NCBI GenBank assembly: GCA_015295985.1 | Contig: DVDX01000034.1 | Span: forward strand, 1 to 33,339 | DNA: 33,339 nt | Direction of reading: 5' to 3' | Origin: Synechococcus sp. M44_DOE_062 | Lineage (GTDB): Bacteria > Cyanobacteriota > Cyanobacteriia > Thermostichales > Thermostichaceae | Shown here: in pieces, positions 18,800 through 26,825 of the stretch | How the letters are laid out: each line of letters begins with the position of its first letter | Position numbering within the stretch: the stretch's first letter is position 1 | Program-made: the position numbers and the translations under genes | Notes under the pieces: model-generated | Told to the model about the DNA's origin: nothing | Database searches by the model: none | The model's input: the letters and a program-made list of their open reading frames with translations, nothing else

Positions 18800-19858
18800 T
18801 TAATCGGGATCCCTGGGCTCGTAGTAGTGGTTGGCCAATTCCAGAGCCATCTGAAACTTCTGCTCGCGGGTGAGATCGGCCCGTCGGGCAATCTGGGCAA
18901 AGCGGTTGATATCTGGGGGCAGAAAGTCGAAAGGCCGCTGTTCCCGCACGATGTCCAAGACCAAATCGCAAAGGGCCTGCTGGTAATCGTTGTAGAAGAT
19001 CTCTCCCAAAGCCTTGAGCCGTCCATCGGGCACCGGATTATTAAAGTCGATGGCCTGGAGCTCTCCCTGCTCGTCAATGAACAGCTCCACTGAGTTCATT
19101 TCATAGCCCAGAACCCGATTGATAATCCGACAGGTATTGATGACTTTCTGGCCCATTTCTGGGGTGAGAAATTCTGGATCGAACAGATATTCGCTGGCAT
19201 CGAATTTGCGGAAGATGTACTTAATCGGGATGATTTTCCGGCCAATGCAGAGAGCGCGAATCTGCCAAGGGTAAGGGGTTTTGACCTTCTCTTGGATCAT
19301 CATCACCTGGGATCCAGAGCGGTCGTAAAAATAGAGGAGCTGTTCCATGTTATGGGCTATTTCTACCCCAATGGCCTCTCGTCCCTCCGCTGGCTTAATC
19401 ACAATTGGCCAGCCCAGATCTTCTGCCATCCCCTGCCAATCGAAAAACTTATGATACTTAAAGTCTTCTGCTTTCAATGCGGGGGCTTCTTTAGGGGGCA
19501 GGATGTAAGTTTTGGGGATGGAGATCCCCAACTCTTTGACCACCATGTAGGCAGCATCTTTGTTGCGCAGGTAGTAGTAAAAGCTAAAGGGGTTGTTGAT
19601 GATATACACTCCCCGAAAGGCAAAGCCCATGAACAGGCCGATGGCTTGGGGGTAGAGATAGCTGAAGCGATCCAGGATCAGGCGATACTTGGTGCGGTAA
19701 TCCAGGTTCACCTCGTGAATGGTGACATGTTCGGCCCGGATCTTGTAAGTTTGGCCGTTGCGAGCTTGAACAGGGGGAAGGGCATTGAGGCGGACCAGAG
19801 TATCGTCCCCGAAAGGCTCGCTGAAGTGCAGGCTGCCAACCCAATAGTCTTCAATCAT
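18800..19858 (-). CDS. ATP-grasp ligase, RimK-like
   Basis: Predicted 352 residues from the ATG at 19858, preceded by a GAGAG ribosome-binding-like sequence; an upstream extension of the frame runs into the esterase gene and is unlikely. ATP-grasp enzymes form amide or ester bonds through an acyl-phosphate. Visible features: a pre-ATP-grasp region (1-100), the lid and nucleotide strand IVIKPAEGREAIGVEIA (about 170), and the metal-binding end motif with ELFIDEQGELQAIDFNNP (about 280) carrying the Asp and Asn ligands. Helical C-terminus. Cytoplasmic. It lies 38 bases after the esterase and 20 bases before the 78-residue gene. The acceptor and donor substrates cannot be read from the sequence. 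Confidence 0.85.
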   Translation of the reverse strand: MIEDYWVGSLHFSEPFGDDTLVRLNALPPVQARNGQTYKIRAEHVTIHEVNLDYRTKYRLILDRFSYLYPQAIGLFMGFAFRGVYIINNPFSFYYYLRNKDAAYMVVKELGISIPKTYILPPKEAPALKAEDFKYHKFFDWQGMAEDLGWPIVIKPAEGREAIGVEIAHNMEQLLYFYDRSGSQVMMIQEKVKTPYPWQIRALCIGRKIIPIKYIFRKFDASEYLFDPEFLTPEMGQKVINTCRIINRVLGYEMNSVELFIDEQGELQAIDFNNPVPDGRLKALGEIFYNDYQQALCDLVLDIVREQRPFDFLPPDINRFAQIARRADLTREQKFQMALELANHYYEPRDPD

Positions 19859-19896
19859 CAGGGCTCTCTCGTTAAAGCTATTCCCTGCAAGGGATC

Positions 19897-20628
19897 CTAC
19901 GCGAAGGCACGGATTTGCGCTTGCCAAGTGGGCCAGTCGTGATCCCCCTCCCATACCTCCAGTTGATGGGGGATGTCGTTGCGGCTAAGCACTTCCGCCA
20001 GACGCAGATTGTCGCTGAGGCAGTGGTCGCGGTGAGCGGTGAGCAGTTTCAGCTCGGTGTTGTGCCCGCCCAAGTGATCCCAGAGTTGCCGACTCATGTT
20101 GGACATATAGGCCAGCGGGTTGATGAAATACAGCTCCTGCTCTGCCTGTTGGGGATCCCAGCCGGTGATGGAGCCGAGAGCCGCCACATCGTAAGGCCCT
20201 CCCAGAGCCAAACAACGGCGCACTAGGCCGGGGTGCCGACAGGTGAGGTTGACTGCATGGGTGGCCCCCAGAGAAAACCCAGCCACCACCAAAAACTCAT
20301 TTTGCGCTTCCGCTTTGGCATAGGGGATCAGCTCTTCTACCCAGTGCTGCTCCAGCAACAGCCAACGATCCCGCCGTTGAGGTAAGTCCAGATCGCGGTT
20401 AAAAAAGGTCTCCCAATCCAGGGTTTCCACGCAAAAAGCCTGCAAATAACCCTGTTCCAGATGATGGCTGAGACTGGCGATAATGCCGCGATCTTCCAAG
20501 TCAAAAAAACGCCCATTGCTGGTGGGCAGACAGATCAGCGGGTAGCCGTGATGCCCAAAGTGGAGCATCTCCATTTCCCGGCTCAAGATCTGAGAGGGAA
20601 AGCGCAAGTAGCGGCGAGCGTAGGGCAT
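19897..20628 (-). CDS. Alpha/beta-hydrolase, esterase D / PF00756 family
   Basis: Predicted 243 residues from the ATG at 20628. This start gives the family's usual beginning (R-Y-L-R-F-P-S then REMEMLHFGHHG). A GTG 69 bases upstream is possible but adds residues unlike the family. The nucleophile elbow is AGFSLGATHA (Ser near residue 122). The His of the triad is probably in GDHDWPTW near the C-terminus and the acid in the TAHRDHC region. No signal peptide, so it is probably cytoplasmic. It is the first gene of the minus-strand cluster and is followed after 38 bases by the ATP-grasp ligase. A hydrolase paired with a ligase suggests processing or editing of an amide or ester product. Confidence 0.84.
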   Translation of the reverse strand: MPYARRYLRFPSQILSREMEMLHFGHHGYPLICLPTSNGRFFDLEDRGIIASLSHHLEQGYLQAFCVETLDWETFFNRDLDLPQRRDRWLLLEQHWVEELIPYAKAEAQNEFLVVAGFSLGATHAVNLTCRHPGLVRRCLALGGPYDVAALGSITGWDPQQAEQELYFINPLAYMSNMSRQLWDHLGGHNTELKLLTAHRDHCLSDNLRLAEVLSRNDIPHQLEVWEGDHDWPTWQAQIRAFA

Positions 20629-21329
20629 GAAAAACAGGGAAGGGATCCTCAAGAAACACCCAACTTTCTCTTCTCCAGGGGAAGCCTTTTGGCCCACCTA
20701 GCTGAGAAGGCTAAACTGCACCTTCTGGAAAGACCCATGCAGCCCTGAACAAAGCTGTTCGCGTCAGCGGGCTGTCCCTCAGCCCCCAGCCGGTACTTCT
20801 CAGCTAGGTAGGCATTCAACTTGCACAGGTTGTCTTTACCCAGTGTGTGGTAGCCGCTTGTGAGCTTTGCGTAGCAACAACAAGAGGTACCAGCAACCGG
20901 CTTGCCATCCAATCGCCATGTTCTTGGGCGCCATGGCTGGTAAGAATTGTGCACAGCGCCCCCAGCCCAGGATGGGAACCTTGTTCGCGCCGTCGGCACG
21001 GAGTGCTCTGGCTGTGGGGAGCCTTTGCTTAGCTTGCGGAGATCGTTGGCAAACTTCTAGCCCCCAGTTATGGGCAGGGCGGGCCACACCGGAGTGCTGG
21101 GCAGCCAAGGTTCTCTGTTTGTTGTAGAGGCTTTGTCCCCCTATCGAGAACAGACTGAGCTCTGCCCCAAACTCCAGCAGCATGCTTCCCCCCGTTTCCA
21201 CAGCCGCTTCACACAGTTTACAGAAGAAGCTCAAAAACCCAAAGACCTAGTCCTGCCCCTCCAATCAACCAAAGGCAAGCGGGGTATCGTATGTATTGAA
21301 GTGTGGTCGCGTCTAGAACCCATCTCATC
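20629..21329. other. Gene-poor interval of about 700 bases
   Basis: I see no gene that I can support. Open frames exist on both strands, but their translations are rich in Cys, Trp, Arg and Ser without family motifs, and none has a good ribosome-binding site. It must hold the promoters of the divergent esterase cluster and the FHA-cyclase. A decayed gene or mobile-element remnant is possible. Confidence 0.5.
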
Positions 21330-22346
21330 ATGAGCGTCACCAGCGAATCTGCTGCCACCGCCGCACCCTATGTGATTTTAAAAGAGCCGGATGGCAGCCA
21401 GAGGAAACACATCCTTTCGGGAGCGACCGCTTGGACCCTAGGCCGCGATGAGGACAACGCCATCGTCTTGAGCGATCCCAGCGTTTCCCGCCAGCATGCC
21501 CTGCTGCAATACCTCGACAACAACAGCATCTATCTCATCGATCTCGGTAGCCGCAACGGCTCGTTTGTCAACAATCGCCGTGTCAGCATCCCCACCCTCC
21601 TGCAGGATGGGGATCGCCTTACCCTTGGACAATCCCAGCTTGAGTTCCACAGCGGATCCCCGGCCAGCTCAGAACCCAGCGCTGCGGCCAAACCTTCGGA
21701 CACCCTGGTTCTACAAACCCGCTGGCTGATCTCGGTGGCAGTGGTGGATGTGCGAGGGTACGGACAACTGACTCAACAACTGGACGAGCGCCTGCTTTCC
21801 CAGGTGATGGGAGATTGGTTCCGGCGGGGTGGGGATATCATTCAGCAGCATGGGGGCACTGTCGATAAGTACATTGGCGATGCAATCATGGCCGTTTGGT
21901 TCCATGTGCCCCAAGCCAACACCACTCCTCTAGGAGTTGAAGCGCCGGGAATTCACCTCGATGTGAAGTCGGTTCTGCAGGCCATAGCGAAGCTGTTTCA
22001 GATGACCGAGCAACTGAACGGTGAGTTTCCGCTGCCTTCTCCCATTCGTCTAGGGGCAGGGGTTAACACAGGCTCGGCGATCGTGCGCCAGGTGGGCAAC
22101 AACACCCGCCAAGAATATACGGCCCTGGGAGATACAGTGAATTTGGCCTTCCGCATTGAGAGCGCTACCCGCACCCTCAACGCCGACTTGGCGATTAGCC
22201 AGGACACCTACACCTGCTTGGCCAAACAACTGGGGCAGGCAGCCACCTGCTTCTCGCATCAGGCCGTAGAGCTGAAGGGGTACGCCCACCGTCATCAGGT
22301 GTACTACTGCGATGTGCGTTCTTTGCAAGCCGTTCTCAGTCTCTAG
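21330..22346 (+). CDS. FHA-domain class III adenylate cyclase
   Basis: Predicted 338 residues from the ATG at 21330; a GTG at 21303 would add nine residues. An N-terminal forkhead-associated domain (about 15-105) shows WTLGRDEDNAIVL, DPSVSRQHALL and LIDLGSRNGSFVN, the phosphothreonine-binding residues. The C-terminal class III cyclase domain (about 130-320) shows the metal Asp in VAVVDVRGYG, the second Asp in DKYIGDAIMAVW (with an adjacent Lys as an adenine-type base contact) and ALGDTVNLAFRIE. Catalytic residues appear intact, so cyclic AMP synthesis is expected. Binding of a phosphorylated partner through the FHA domain would couple it to Ser/Thr kinases such as the one at 9933-11537; that link is an inference. 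Cytoplasmic. Confidence 0.9.
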   Translation: MSVTSESAATAAPYVILKEPDGSQRKHILSGATAWTLGRDEDNAIVLSDPSVSRQHALLQYLDNNSIYLIDLGSRNGSFVNNRRVSIPTLLQDGDRLTLGQSQLEFHSGSPASSEPSAAAKPSDTLVLQTRWLISVAVVDVRGYGQLTQQLDERLLSQVMGDWFRRGGDIIQQHGGTVDKYIGDAIMAVWFHVPQANTTPLGVEAPGIHLDVKSVLQAIAKLFQMTEQLNGEFPLPSPIRLGAGVNTGSAIVRQVGNNTRQEYTALGDTVNLAFRIESATRTLNADLAISQDTYTCLAKQLGQAATCFSHQAVELKGYAHRHQVYYCDVRSLQAVLSL

Positions 22347-22470
22347 ATCCTAGGGATGTCTTGCCGCGCGATGGGATCCCTTGTCTGGCAGAGCAAGCTG
22401 GGGGATCCCCCCTCCTGCTGCCCCTTGAGCCGATAGAATGGCAAGGCCCATTTGCACAAGAGCCCGGCCC

Positions 22471-22908
22471 ATGAGTGTGGTGAATCGCCCTGAGGTGGTG
22501 GCAGAGCTAACCGAACTCTACCATCAGTACGAAGCTGCCCTGACGAGCAATGATGTGCCCACCCTGACTCGCCTGTTTTGGGATGGCCCCCAGGTGGTGC
22601 GCTTTGGTGTGGGGGAAAATCTCTACGGGGGAGAGGAGATCAAGGCTTTTCGCCAACAGCGCCCTCCCACGGATTTGCGCCGCGAGATGCTGCGTTTACA
22701 GGTAGTCACCTTTGGGGAAGATTGCGGCTCGGTCACCCTAGAGTTTCGCCGCCTGGTGAACGGGATCCCTCGCTTGGGCCGCCAAAGCCAGATGTGGTAC
22801 AGGTTCCCCGATATCGGCTGGAAGATCGTCTCTGCCCACGTGTCCTTTTTGCCGGAAGATCAGGGGGAAATGCTGCGCAAAAGCTGGGGATCCACCTCGC
22901 CCACGTAG
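22471..22908 (+). CDS. NTF2-like / AtzH-like (DUF3225) protein
   Basis: Predicted 145 residues. The start at 22471 was preferred over the upstream ATG at 22438, which lies inside a TAGAAT -10-like sequence (22434-22439). The protein fits the SnoaL/NTF2-like cone fold of the AtzH/HpxZ group: an N-terminal helix, the segment FWDGPQVVRFGVGENLYGGEEIKAF split around residue 45, and strands ending in RQSQMWYRFPDIGWKIVSAHVS near residue 115. Related proteins sit beside amide hydrolases, but no such partner is here. Its last 49 bases overlap the end of pfkA on the other strand. Function unknown. Confidence 0.8.
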   Translation: MSVVNRPEVVAELTELYHQYEAALTSNDVPTLTRLFWDGPQVVRFGVGENLYGGEEIKAFRQQRPPTDLRREMLRLQVVTFGEDCGSVTLEFRRLVNGIPRLGRQSQMWYRFPDIGWKIVSAHVSFLPEDQGEMLRKSWGSTSPT

Positions 22909-23972
22909 GTATTCAGCCCAATGGCCGTGGCGATCAAAGCCCCATCCACCTCCACCCGCCGATACTGGGAGATGGCCTCTGCCAGGGGCACATCCACCAC
23001 CCGCCGATTTTGCCAGGCCACCATGCGGTCGTATTTGCCTTGGGCGATCAAATCCACAGCAGCCACCCCAAAGGCTGCTCCCAGCAGGCGATCCAGAGGA
23101 GAGGGCGTACCTCCCCGCTGCAGGTGGCCCAAAACCATAACCCGAGTTTCGATGCCGGTGCGCAGGGCAATCTCATTGCCGATGTAATGGCCGATGCCGC
23201 CGTAGAGAGACTGCCCCAGGCTGTTGGTGTAGGTCACCGGCTCCCCCGACTCCGTGCGAACCGCCTCCGCCACCACCACAATGCTGAAGTTGTTGCCCCG
23301 CTCTTTGCGGTCGCGGATTCTTTTGCAGACATTCTCCAACTTGTAGGGAATTTCCGGGATCAAAATCACATGCGCCCCCCCGGCAATGCCAGCGCTGATG
23401 GCAATGTGACCGGCATCCCGCCCCATGACTTCCATGACCATGACTCGGCTGTGGCTGATGGCCGTGTAGGTGAGCTGATCCAGGGCTTCCACAGCCACGC
23501 TCAAAGCTGTGTTGAATCCCACCGAGTACTCGGTGGCACCGACATCGTTGTCGATGGTCTTGGGGATCCCGACAAAGTTCCAATCTCCCTGCAGAGCCAG
23601 TTGCCGGAGAATGGCCAGGCTGCCATCCCCCCCCACCCCAATGAGGGCATCCAACCCAAGCCGGTGGTAGCCGGTGATCACTTCTGCTGAGCGATCCACC
23701 AAGCTGCCGTCGGGCATAGGGTAGGCGAAGGGGTTGCCTTTGTTCACGGTACCCAAGATGGTGCCGCCATAGCGCAAAATGCCGGAAACCCGCTTCACAT
23801 CCAGCAGCTCCGCCTCCACCGGTCGAGCCATCAGCCCTGCCGTCGCATCTTTGATGCCATAAACTTCCATGTCGTAGTCGCGGGCCCGCCGCACCACCGC
23901 TCGAATCACGGCGTTGAGGCCGCCACAATCGCCGCCACTGGTGAGGATCCCGATTCGCTTCCGTTTGGGCAT
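22860..23972 (-). CDS. pfkA: 6-phosphofructokinase
   Basis: Phosphorylates fructose 6-phosphate in glycolysis. Predicted 370 residues from the ATG at 23972, which begins with the expected KRKRIGILTSGGDCGGLNAV. Visible motifs: GGDGS (about 105), PKTIDNDVGATEYSVGF (about 130), MGRDAGHIA (about 175) and GHLQRGGTPSPLDR (about 295). The GGDGS box is of the ATP-dependent kind, while PKTIDND (Lys instead of Gly) is of the kind seen in PPi-dependent enzymes and in the long group of actinobacterial and cyanobacterial PFKs. The donor is therefore probably ATP, but this should be tested. No clear ribosome-binding site. The 3' end overlaps the AtzH-like gene by 49 bases. Confidence 0.94.
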   Translation of the reverse strand: MPKRKRIGILTSGGDCGGLNAVIRAVVRRARDYDMEVYGIKDATAGLMARPVEAELLDVKRVSGILRYGGTILGTVNKGNPFAYPMPDGSLVDRSAEVITGYHRLGLDALIGVGGDGSLAILRQLALQGDWNFVGIPKTIDNDVGATEYSVGFNTALSVAVEALDQLTYTAISHSRVMVMEVMGRDAGHIAISAGIAGGAHVILIPEIPYKLENVCKRIRDRKERGNNFSIVVVAEAVRTESGEPVTYTNSLGQSLYGGIGHYIGNEIALRTGIETRVMVLGHLQRGGTPSPLDRLLGAAFGVAAVDLIAQGKYDRMVAWQNRRVVDVPLAEAISQYRRVEVDGALIATAIGLNTYVGEVDPQLLRSISP

Positions 23973-24475
23973 AGAGCTTGGGTTGGAGAAAGGTGAACAT
24001 CCTAAACAGAGATATAAGAGTCTGTATCGATTGCAGAGACTCCCTACTCGACACAAACGACGGATGTGATCCAGTGGATCATTATCCCGATTATCTCGGT
24101 GCAATCGGCTCTGGAGAAACACCCCCCGGCTGAGGGACTGCTGAAATGAGGGACTGCTGAAAAAGGAGAAATTGAGGGATCCATACAACCCAGCAAGATT
24201 AAGTTAGCTTGCATCCCCGCTGGGGTTCGCAGTTGGCGATCAAGCCCAGCCGTTAAGTATTCTTCACAAAAAAATTAAGAAACATTGCCGCGCCAGCCGC
24301 TGATTGGAAAGGACTTCAGTATCTCTGAGGATAGATCTTTCCAAAAAGACTTGGGGGCAACGATCCACTCAAAAACTGAAATCATTTGTTAAGCAGGGAT
24401 GATCAAAACCCGGTCAACCCGATGATAGAGATGAGGATAGAGATAAGGCATCCAGTCTGATTTGGGAGCAGCACT
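23973..24475. other. Intergenic region between divergent pfkA and pentapeptide gene, with a 2x16-base tandem repeat
   Basis: No gene is supported in these 500 bases, which are more AT-rich than their surroundings and must hold both promoters. At 24131-24162 the 16-mer TGAGGGACTGCTGAAA is present twice in exact tandem. Near 24421-24450 there is a short GATAGAGAT-type repeat just upstream of the pentapeptide gene. Confidence 0.5.
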
Positions 24476-24835
24476 ATGACTCAAACCATTGCCCAGTGTG
24501 CTCTGCAAGGAGCCTCAGAGTTGCTCAGCCGCTACCAGCGGGGAGAGCGCCATTTTCCCCAGTCCTGCTTGGAGTATGCCTTTTTGAGGGGGGCGGATCT
24601 GCGACGCGCCAATCTCGAGGGATCCGATTTGCATGGGGCCAACCTGCGCTACGCCAACCTGCGGGGCAGCAATCTGACCAATGCCGACCTGCGCTGTGCC
24701 GACCTGCGCTGTGCTGACCTTGAGGGAGCTTGTCTGGAAGGAGCCAATTTGAGGGGCTCCCTCTACAATCACAACACCTGTTTCCCGGTGGGGTTTGATC
24801 CGGTAACAGCAGGGATGCAGCCCTTTGAGTTTTGA
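24476..24835 (+). CDS. Pentapeptide-repeat protein
   Basis: Predicted 119 residues. Residues about 37-97 consist of about 12 pentapeptide units of the form A(D/N)LxX, for example [20 protein letters not shown] and CADLR, which fold as a right-handed beta-helix. The N-terminal 35 residues are helical and the C-terminal 20 are unique ([12 protein letters not shown]). No signal or membrane segment. Part of the array (about 24684-24713) is an exact 15-base tandem duplication encoding A-D-L-R-C twice, a sign of recent expansion. Such proteins are abundant in cyanobacteria; most have no known function. It is convergent with coaD. Confidence 0.88.
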   Translation: MTQTIAQCALQGASELLSRYQRGERHFPQSCLEYAFLRGADLRRANLEGSDLHGANLRYANLRGSNLTNADLRCADLRCADLEGACLEGANLRGSLYNHNTCFPVGFDPVTAGMQPFEF

Positions 24836-24864
24836 CTGCGGAAAGAGAGGGGATCCCTGATCCC

Positions 24865-25344
24865 TCAGGCCAGGGGAAAGCGCTCCCGCAAATCTCGAAT
24901 CACCGGAGCGGGCACCAAATGATCGATGGGGCCACCTAACTTGGCGACTTCCTTCACCAGACTGCTGCTGACAAAACTGTGCTCGCTGGCAGTGGCCAGA
25001 AAGAGGGTTTCCAGTTCGGGAGCCAAAAGCTTGTTGGTGTGGGCCATTTGCAGCTCCACATCGAAGTCCGACAGGACTCGCAAGCCGCGCACGATTACCT
25101 TTGCCCCCCGTTGACGGGCATAGGCCACCGTCAGACCGGAAAACGTATCAACCTCAACATTTTTGAGATGGGCTGTGGATAGTCTAATCTGAGCTTGCCG
25201 CTGCTCTGGGCTGAACAGAGGGGTTTTGTTGGGGTTTTTCAAGACGGCAACGATCACTTTGGCAAAGAGACGGCTGGCCCGCTCGATAACATCAAGATGC
25301 CCAAGGGTAATGGGATCGAAGCTGCCGGGGTAGAGGGCAATCAT
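24865..25344 (-). CDS. coaD: Phosphopantetheine adenylyltransferase
   Basis: Transfers AMP to 4'-phosphopantetheine to make dephospho-CoA, the penultimate step of coenzyme A synthesis. Predicted 159 residues, standard length, from the ATG at 25344 ([18 protein letters not shown]). Nucleotidyltransferase motifs: [12 protein letters not shown] with the TxGH box (about 17), VIVRGLR with the substrate-contacting Arg (about 88), and the C-terminal [19 protein letters not shown] corresponding to the ISSTxVR-type box (about 128). All key residues are visible. It lies 20 bases downstream of cutA on the same strand, and the two are followed upstream by galE and chlB, so all four may share a transcript. 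Cytoplasmic. Confidence 0.96.
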   Translation of the reverse strand: MIALYPGSFDPITLGHLDVIERASRLFAKVIVAVLKNPNKTPLFSPEQRQAQIRLSTAHLKNVEVDTFSGLTVAYARQRGAKVIVRGLRVLSDFDVELQMAHTNKLLAPELETLFLATASEHSFVSSSLVKEVAKLGGPIDHLVPAPVIRDLRERFPLA

Positions 25345-25364
25345 GGTCAACCTCGTGCTATTCC

Positions 25365-25700
25365 TCACCCTACCTGGTCTCGAGCCCAAGCCAAATAGGT
25401 TGGGCTCACTTGGGTGGCTGCCAGAGCCAGGATCTCGGGCTCAGCGTAGGGGTGCAGCTCTCGCAGCCGTTGTTCCAGGCGGGGATAGGCGGTTGCGGGC
25501 AATTTGAGCAGGATGAGGAACTCGGCATCGGTCTGCAGGGATCCCTGCCAGTGATAGTAGGACGTGATCCCGGGCAGGACCTGGGCACAGGCTACATAGC
25601 GTTCGGCTACCAGGGTATGGGCTAAGCGATGGGCTTCGGCTTCAGACCCCACTGTGGTCATGACAACCGCGAGGGTATCGGGTGTGGTCTTATCGTCCAT
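25365..25700 (-). CDS. cutA: CutA1 divalent-cation tolerance protein
   Basis: Predicted 111 residues, usual for CutA1, a very stable small trimer linked to copper and divalent-cation tolerance and, in plants and cyanobacteria, to signalling. Family segments visible: [41 protein letters not shown] with the conserved CxxV loop, and the C-terminal [24 protein letters not shown] split around residues 80-105. No signal peptide. It lies between galE (36 bases upstream) and coaD (20 bases downstream) on the same strand. Exact biochemical role is still uncertain for the whole family. Confidence 0.93.
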   Translation of the reverse strand: MDDKTTPDTLAVVMTTVGSEAEAHRLAHTLVAERYVACAQVLPGITSYYHWQGSLQTDAEFLILLKLPATAYPRLEQRLRELHPYAEPEILALAATQVSPTYLAWARDQVG

Positions 25701-25736
25701 GGGGGGCGGGGCAGTGGTTAACCAAGCGGTTCCTCC

Positions 25737-26771
25737 CTATCCTATCGCCCGCCGAGTTAGACCCTCCTGGCTCAACGGGGGCCCAGATTTGCCAAAATAG
25801 GGCCGCTTCTGGTGCCAGCGCCAGGCAGTTTGAATGATCTCGGCCAAGTCGGTGTAGAGAGGTTTCCAGTTGAGATCCCGAAAGATAGCATCGGCATCGC
25901 CCACCAAGCGTGGAGGATCCCCAGGGCGGCGTGCTCCCATTTGCATGGGGATCTGTCTTCCGGTCACGGCTGCTGCAGTAGCGATGACTTCTTTGACGGA
26001 AAAGCCCTGGCCATTGCCCAGGTTGTAGGCTGCTTGTACGGGCCGACCAGAGGCCAGCGCTTCTATTGCCAACACGTGGGCCTGCGCCAGGTCGGTGACA
26101 TGAATGTAGTCTCGGATACAGGTACCATCGGGGGTATCGTAGTCCTCTCCAAAAACCGTGATGTGGGGACGTTGGCCGCTGGCAGCCTCCAACACCAAGG
26201 GGATCAAGTGGGTTTCCGGATCATGGGCCTCCCCAATTTCCCCATCGGGATCGGCTCCGGCAGCATTGAAGTAGCGCAGGCTAATGGATTGGATCCCGTG
26301 GGCAACCTGGAAATCTCGCAAGATCTGCTCCACCATCAGCTTGCTCTGGCCGTAGGGGTTGATGGGACGTTGCGGATGACTTTCGGGGATGGGGATCCGC
26401 TCTGGCACCCCATAGGTGGCGCAGGTGCTGGAGAACACCAGGTAGGGGATCCCGTGATCTCGCATGGCCTCCAACAAACTCAGGGATCCGGCCACGTTGT
26501 TGCGGTAGTATTTGCCGGGATCCTTGACTGACTCGCCCACATAGGCATAGGCGGCAAAGTGGATCACCCCTTCCGGTCGATAGTGCTGGATGACTTGATC
26601 AAGCCGCTGGCGGTCGGCGAGATCCCCAATCTCCAAGGGTCCCCAGCGAACCGCCCAGGGGTGTCCGTAAACCAAGTTGTCGTAAGCAATGGGGAGATGG
26701 CCAGAGGCCGCCAGAGCTTTGCAGGTGTGGCTGCCGATGTAGCCCGCCCCGCCGGTAACCAGGAGACGCAT
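25737..26771 (-). CDS. galE: UDP-glucose 4-epimerase
   Basis: Interconverts UDP-glucose and UDP-galactose for polysaccharide and glycolipid synthesis; galactolipids are major thylakoid lipids. Predicted 344 residues, normal length. The short-chain dehydrogenase fold shows the NAD motif VTGGAGYIGSHT at the N-terminus. The catalytic Ser/Thr is in FSSTCATYG (about 122) and the Tyr-Lys pair in NPYGQSK (about 146). The substrate loop NLGNGQGFSVKEVI (about 250) and GARRPGDPP (about 282) are GalE-like. It lies 54 bases downstream of chlB and 36 upstream of cutA on the same strand. No strong ribosome-binding site is visible before the ATG. Confidence 0.95.
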   Translation of the reverse strand: MRLLVTGGAGYIGSHTCKALAASGHLPIAYDNLVYGHPWAVRWGPLEIGDLADRQRLDQVIQHYRPEGVIHFAAYAYVGESVKDPGKYYRNNVAGSLSLLEAMRDHGIPYLVFSSTCATYGVPERIPIPESHPQRPINPYGQSKLMVEQILRDFQVAHGIQSISLRYFNAAGADPDGEIGEAHDPETHLIPLVLEAASGQRPHITVFGEDYDTPDGTCIRDYIHVTDLAQAHVLAIEALASGRPVQAAYNLGNGQGFSVKEVIATAAAVTGRQIPMQMGARRPGDPPRLVGDADAIFRDLNWKPLYTDLAEIIQTAWRWHQKRPYFGKSGPPLSQEGLTRRAIG

Positions 26772-26825
26772 ACGCCAGCTTAAATAGGGATCGCACCCAG
26801 GATAAAGGTTGCCAACGGGATCCCT

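Noticed and set aside
20867-21127. Possible TnpB C-terminus on the plus strand (LAVGSLCLACGD)
   Set aside because: The likeness rests on a few residues; there is no zinc-ribbon Cys pair before it and no catalytic Asp/Glu motif, so it cannot be claimed.
22578-23690. 370-codon open frame on the plus strand opposite pfkA
   Set aside because: Shadow of the AtzH-like gene and pfkA; composition is His/Pro-rich and without motifs, and both real genes are unambiguous.
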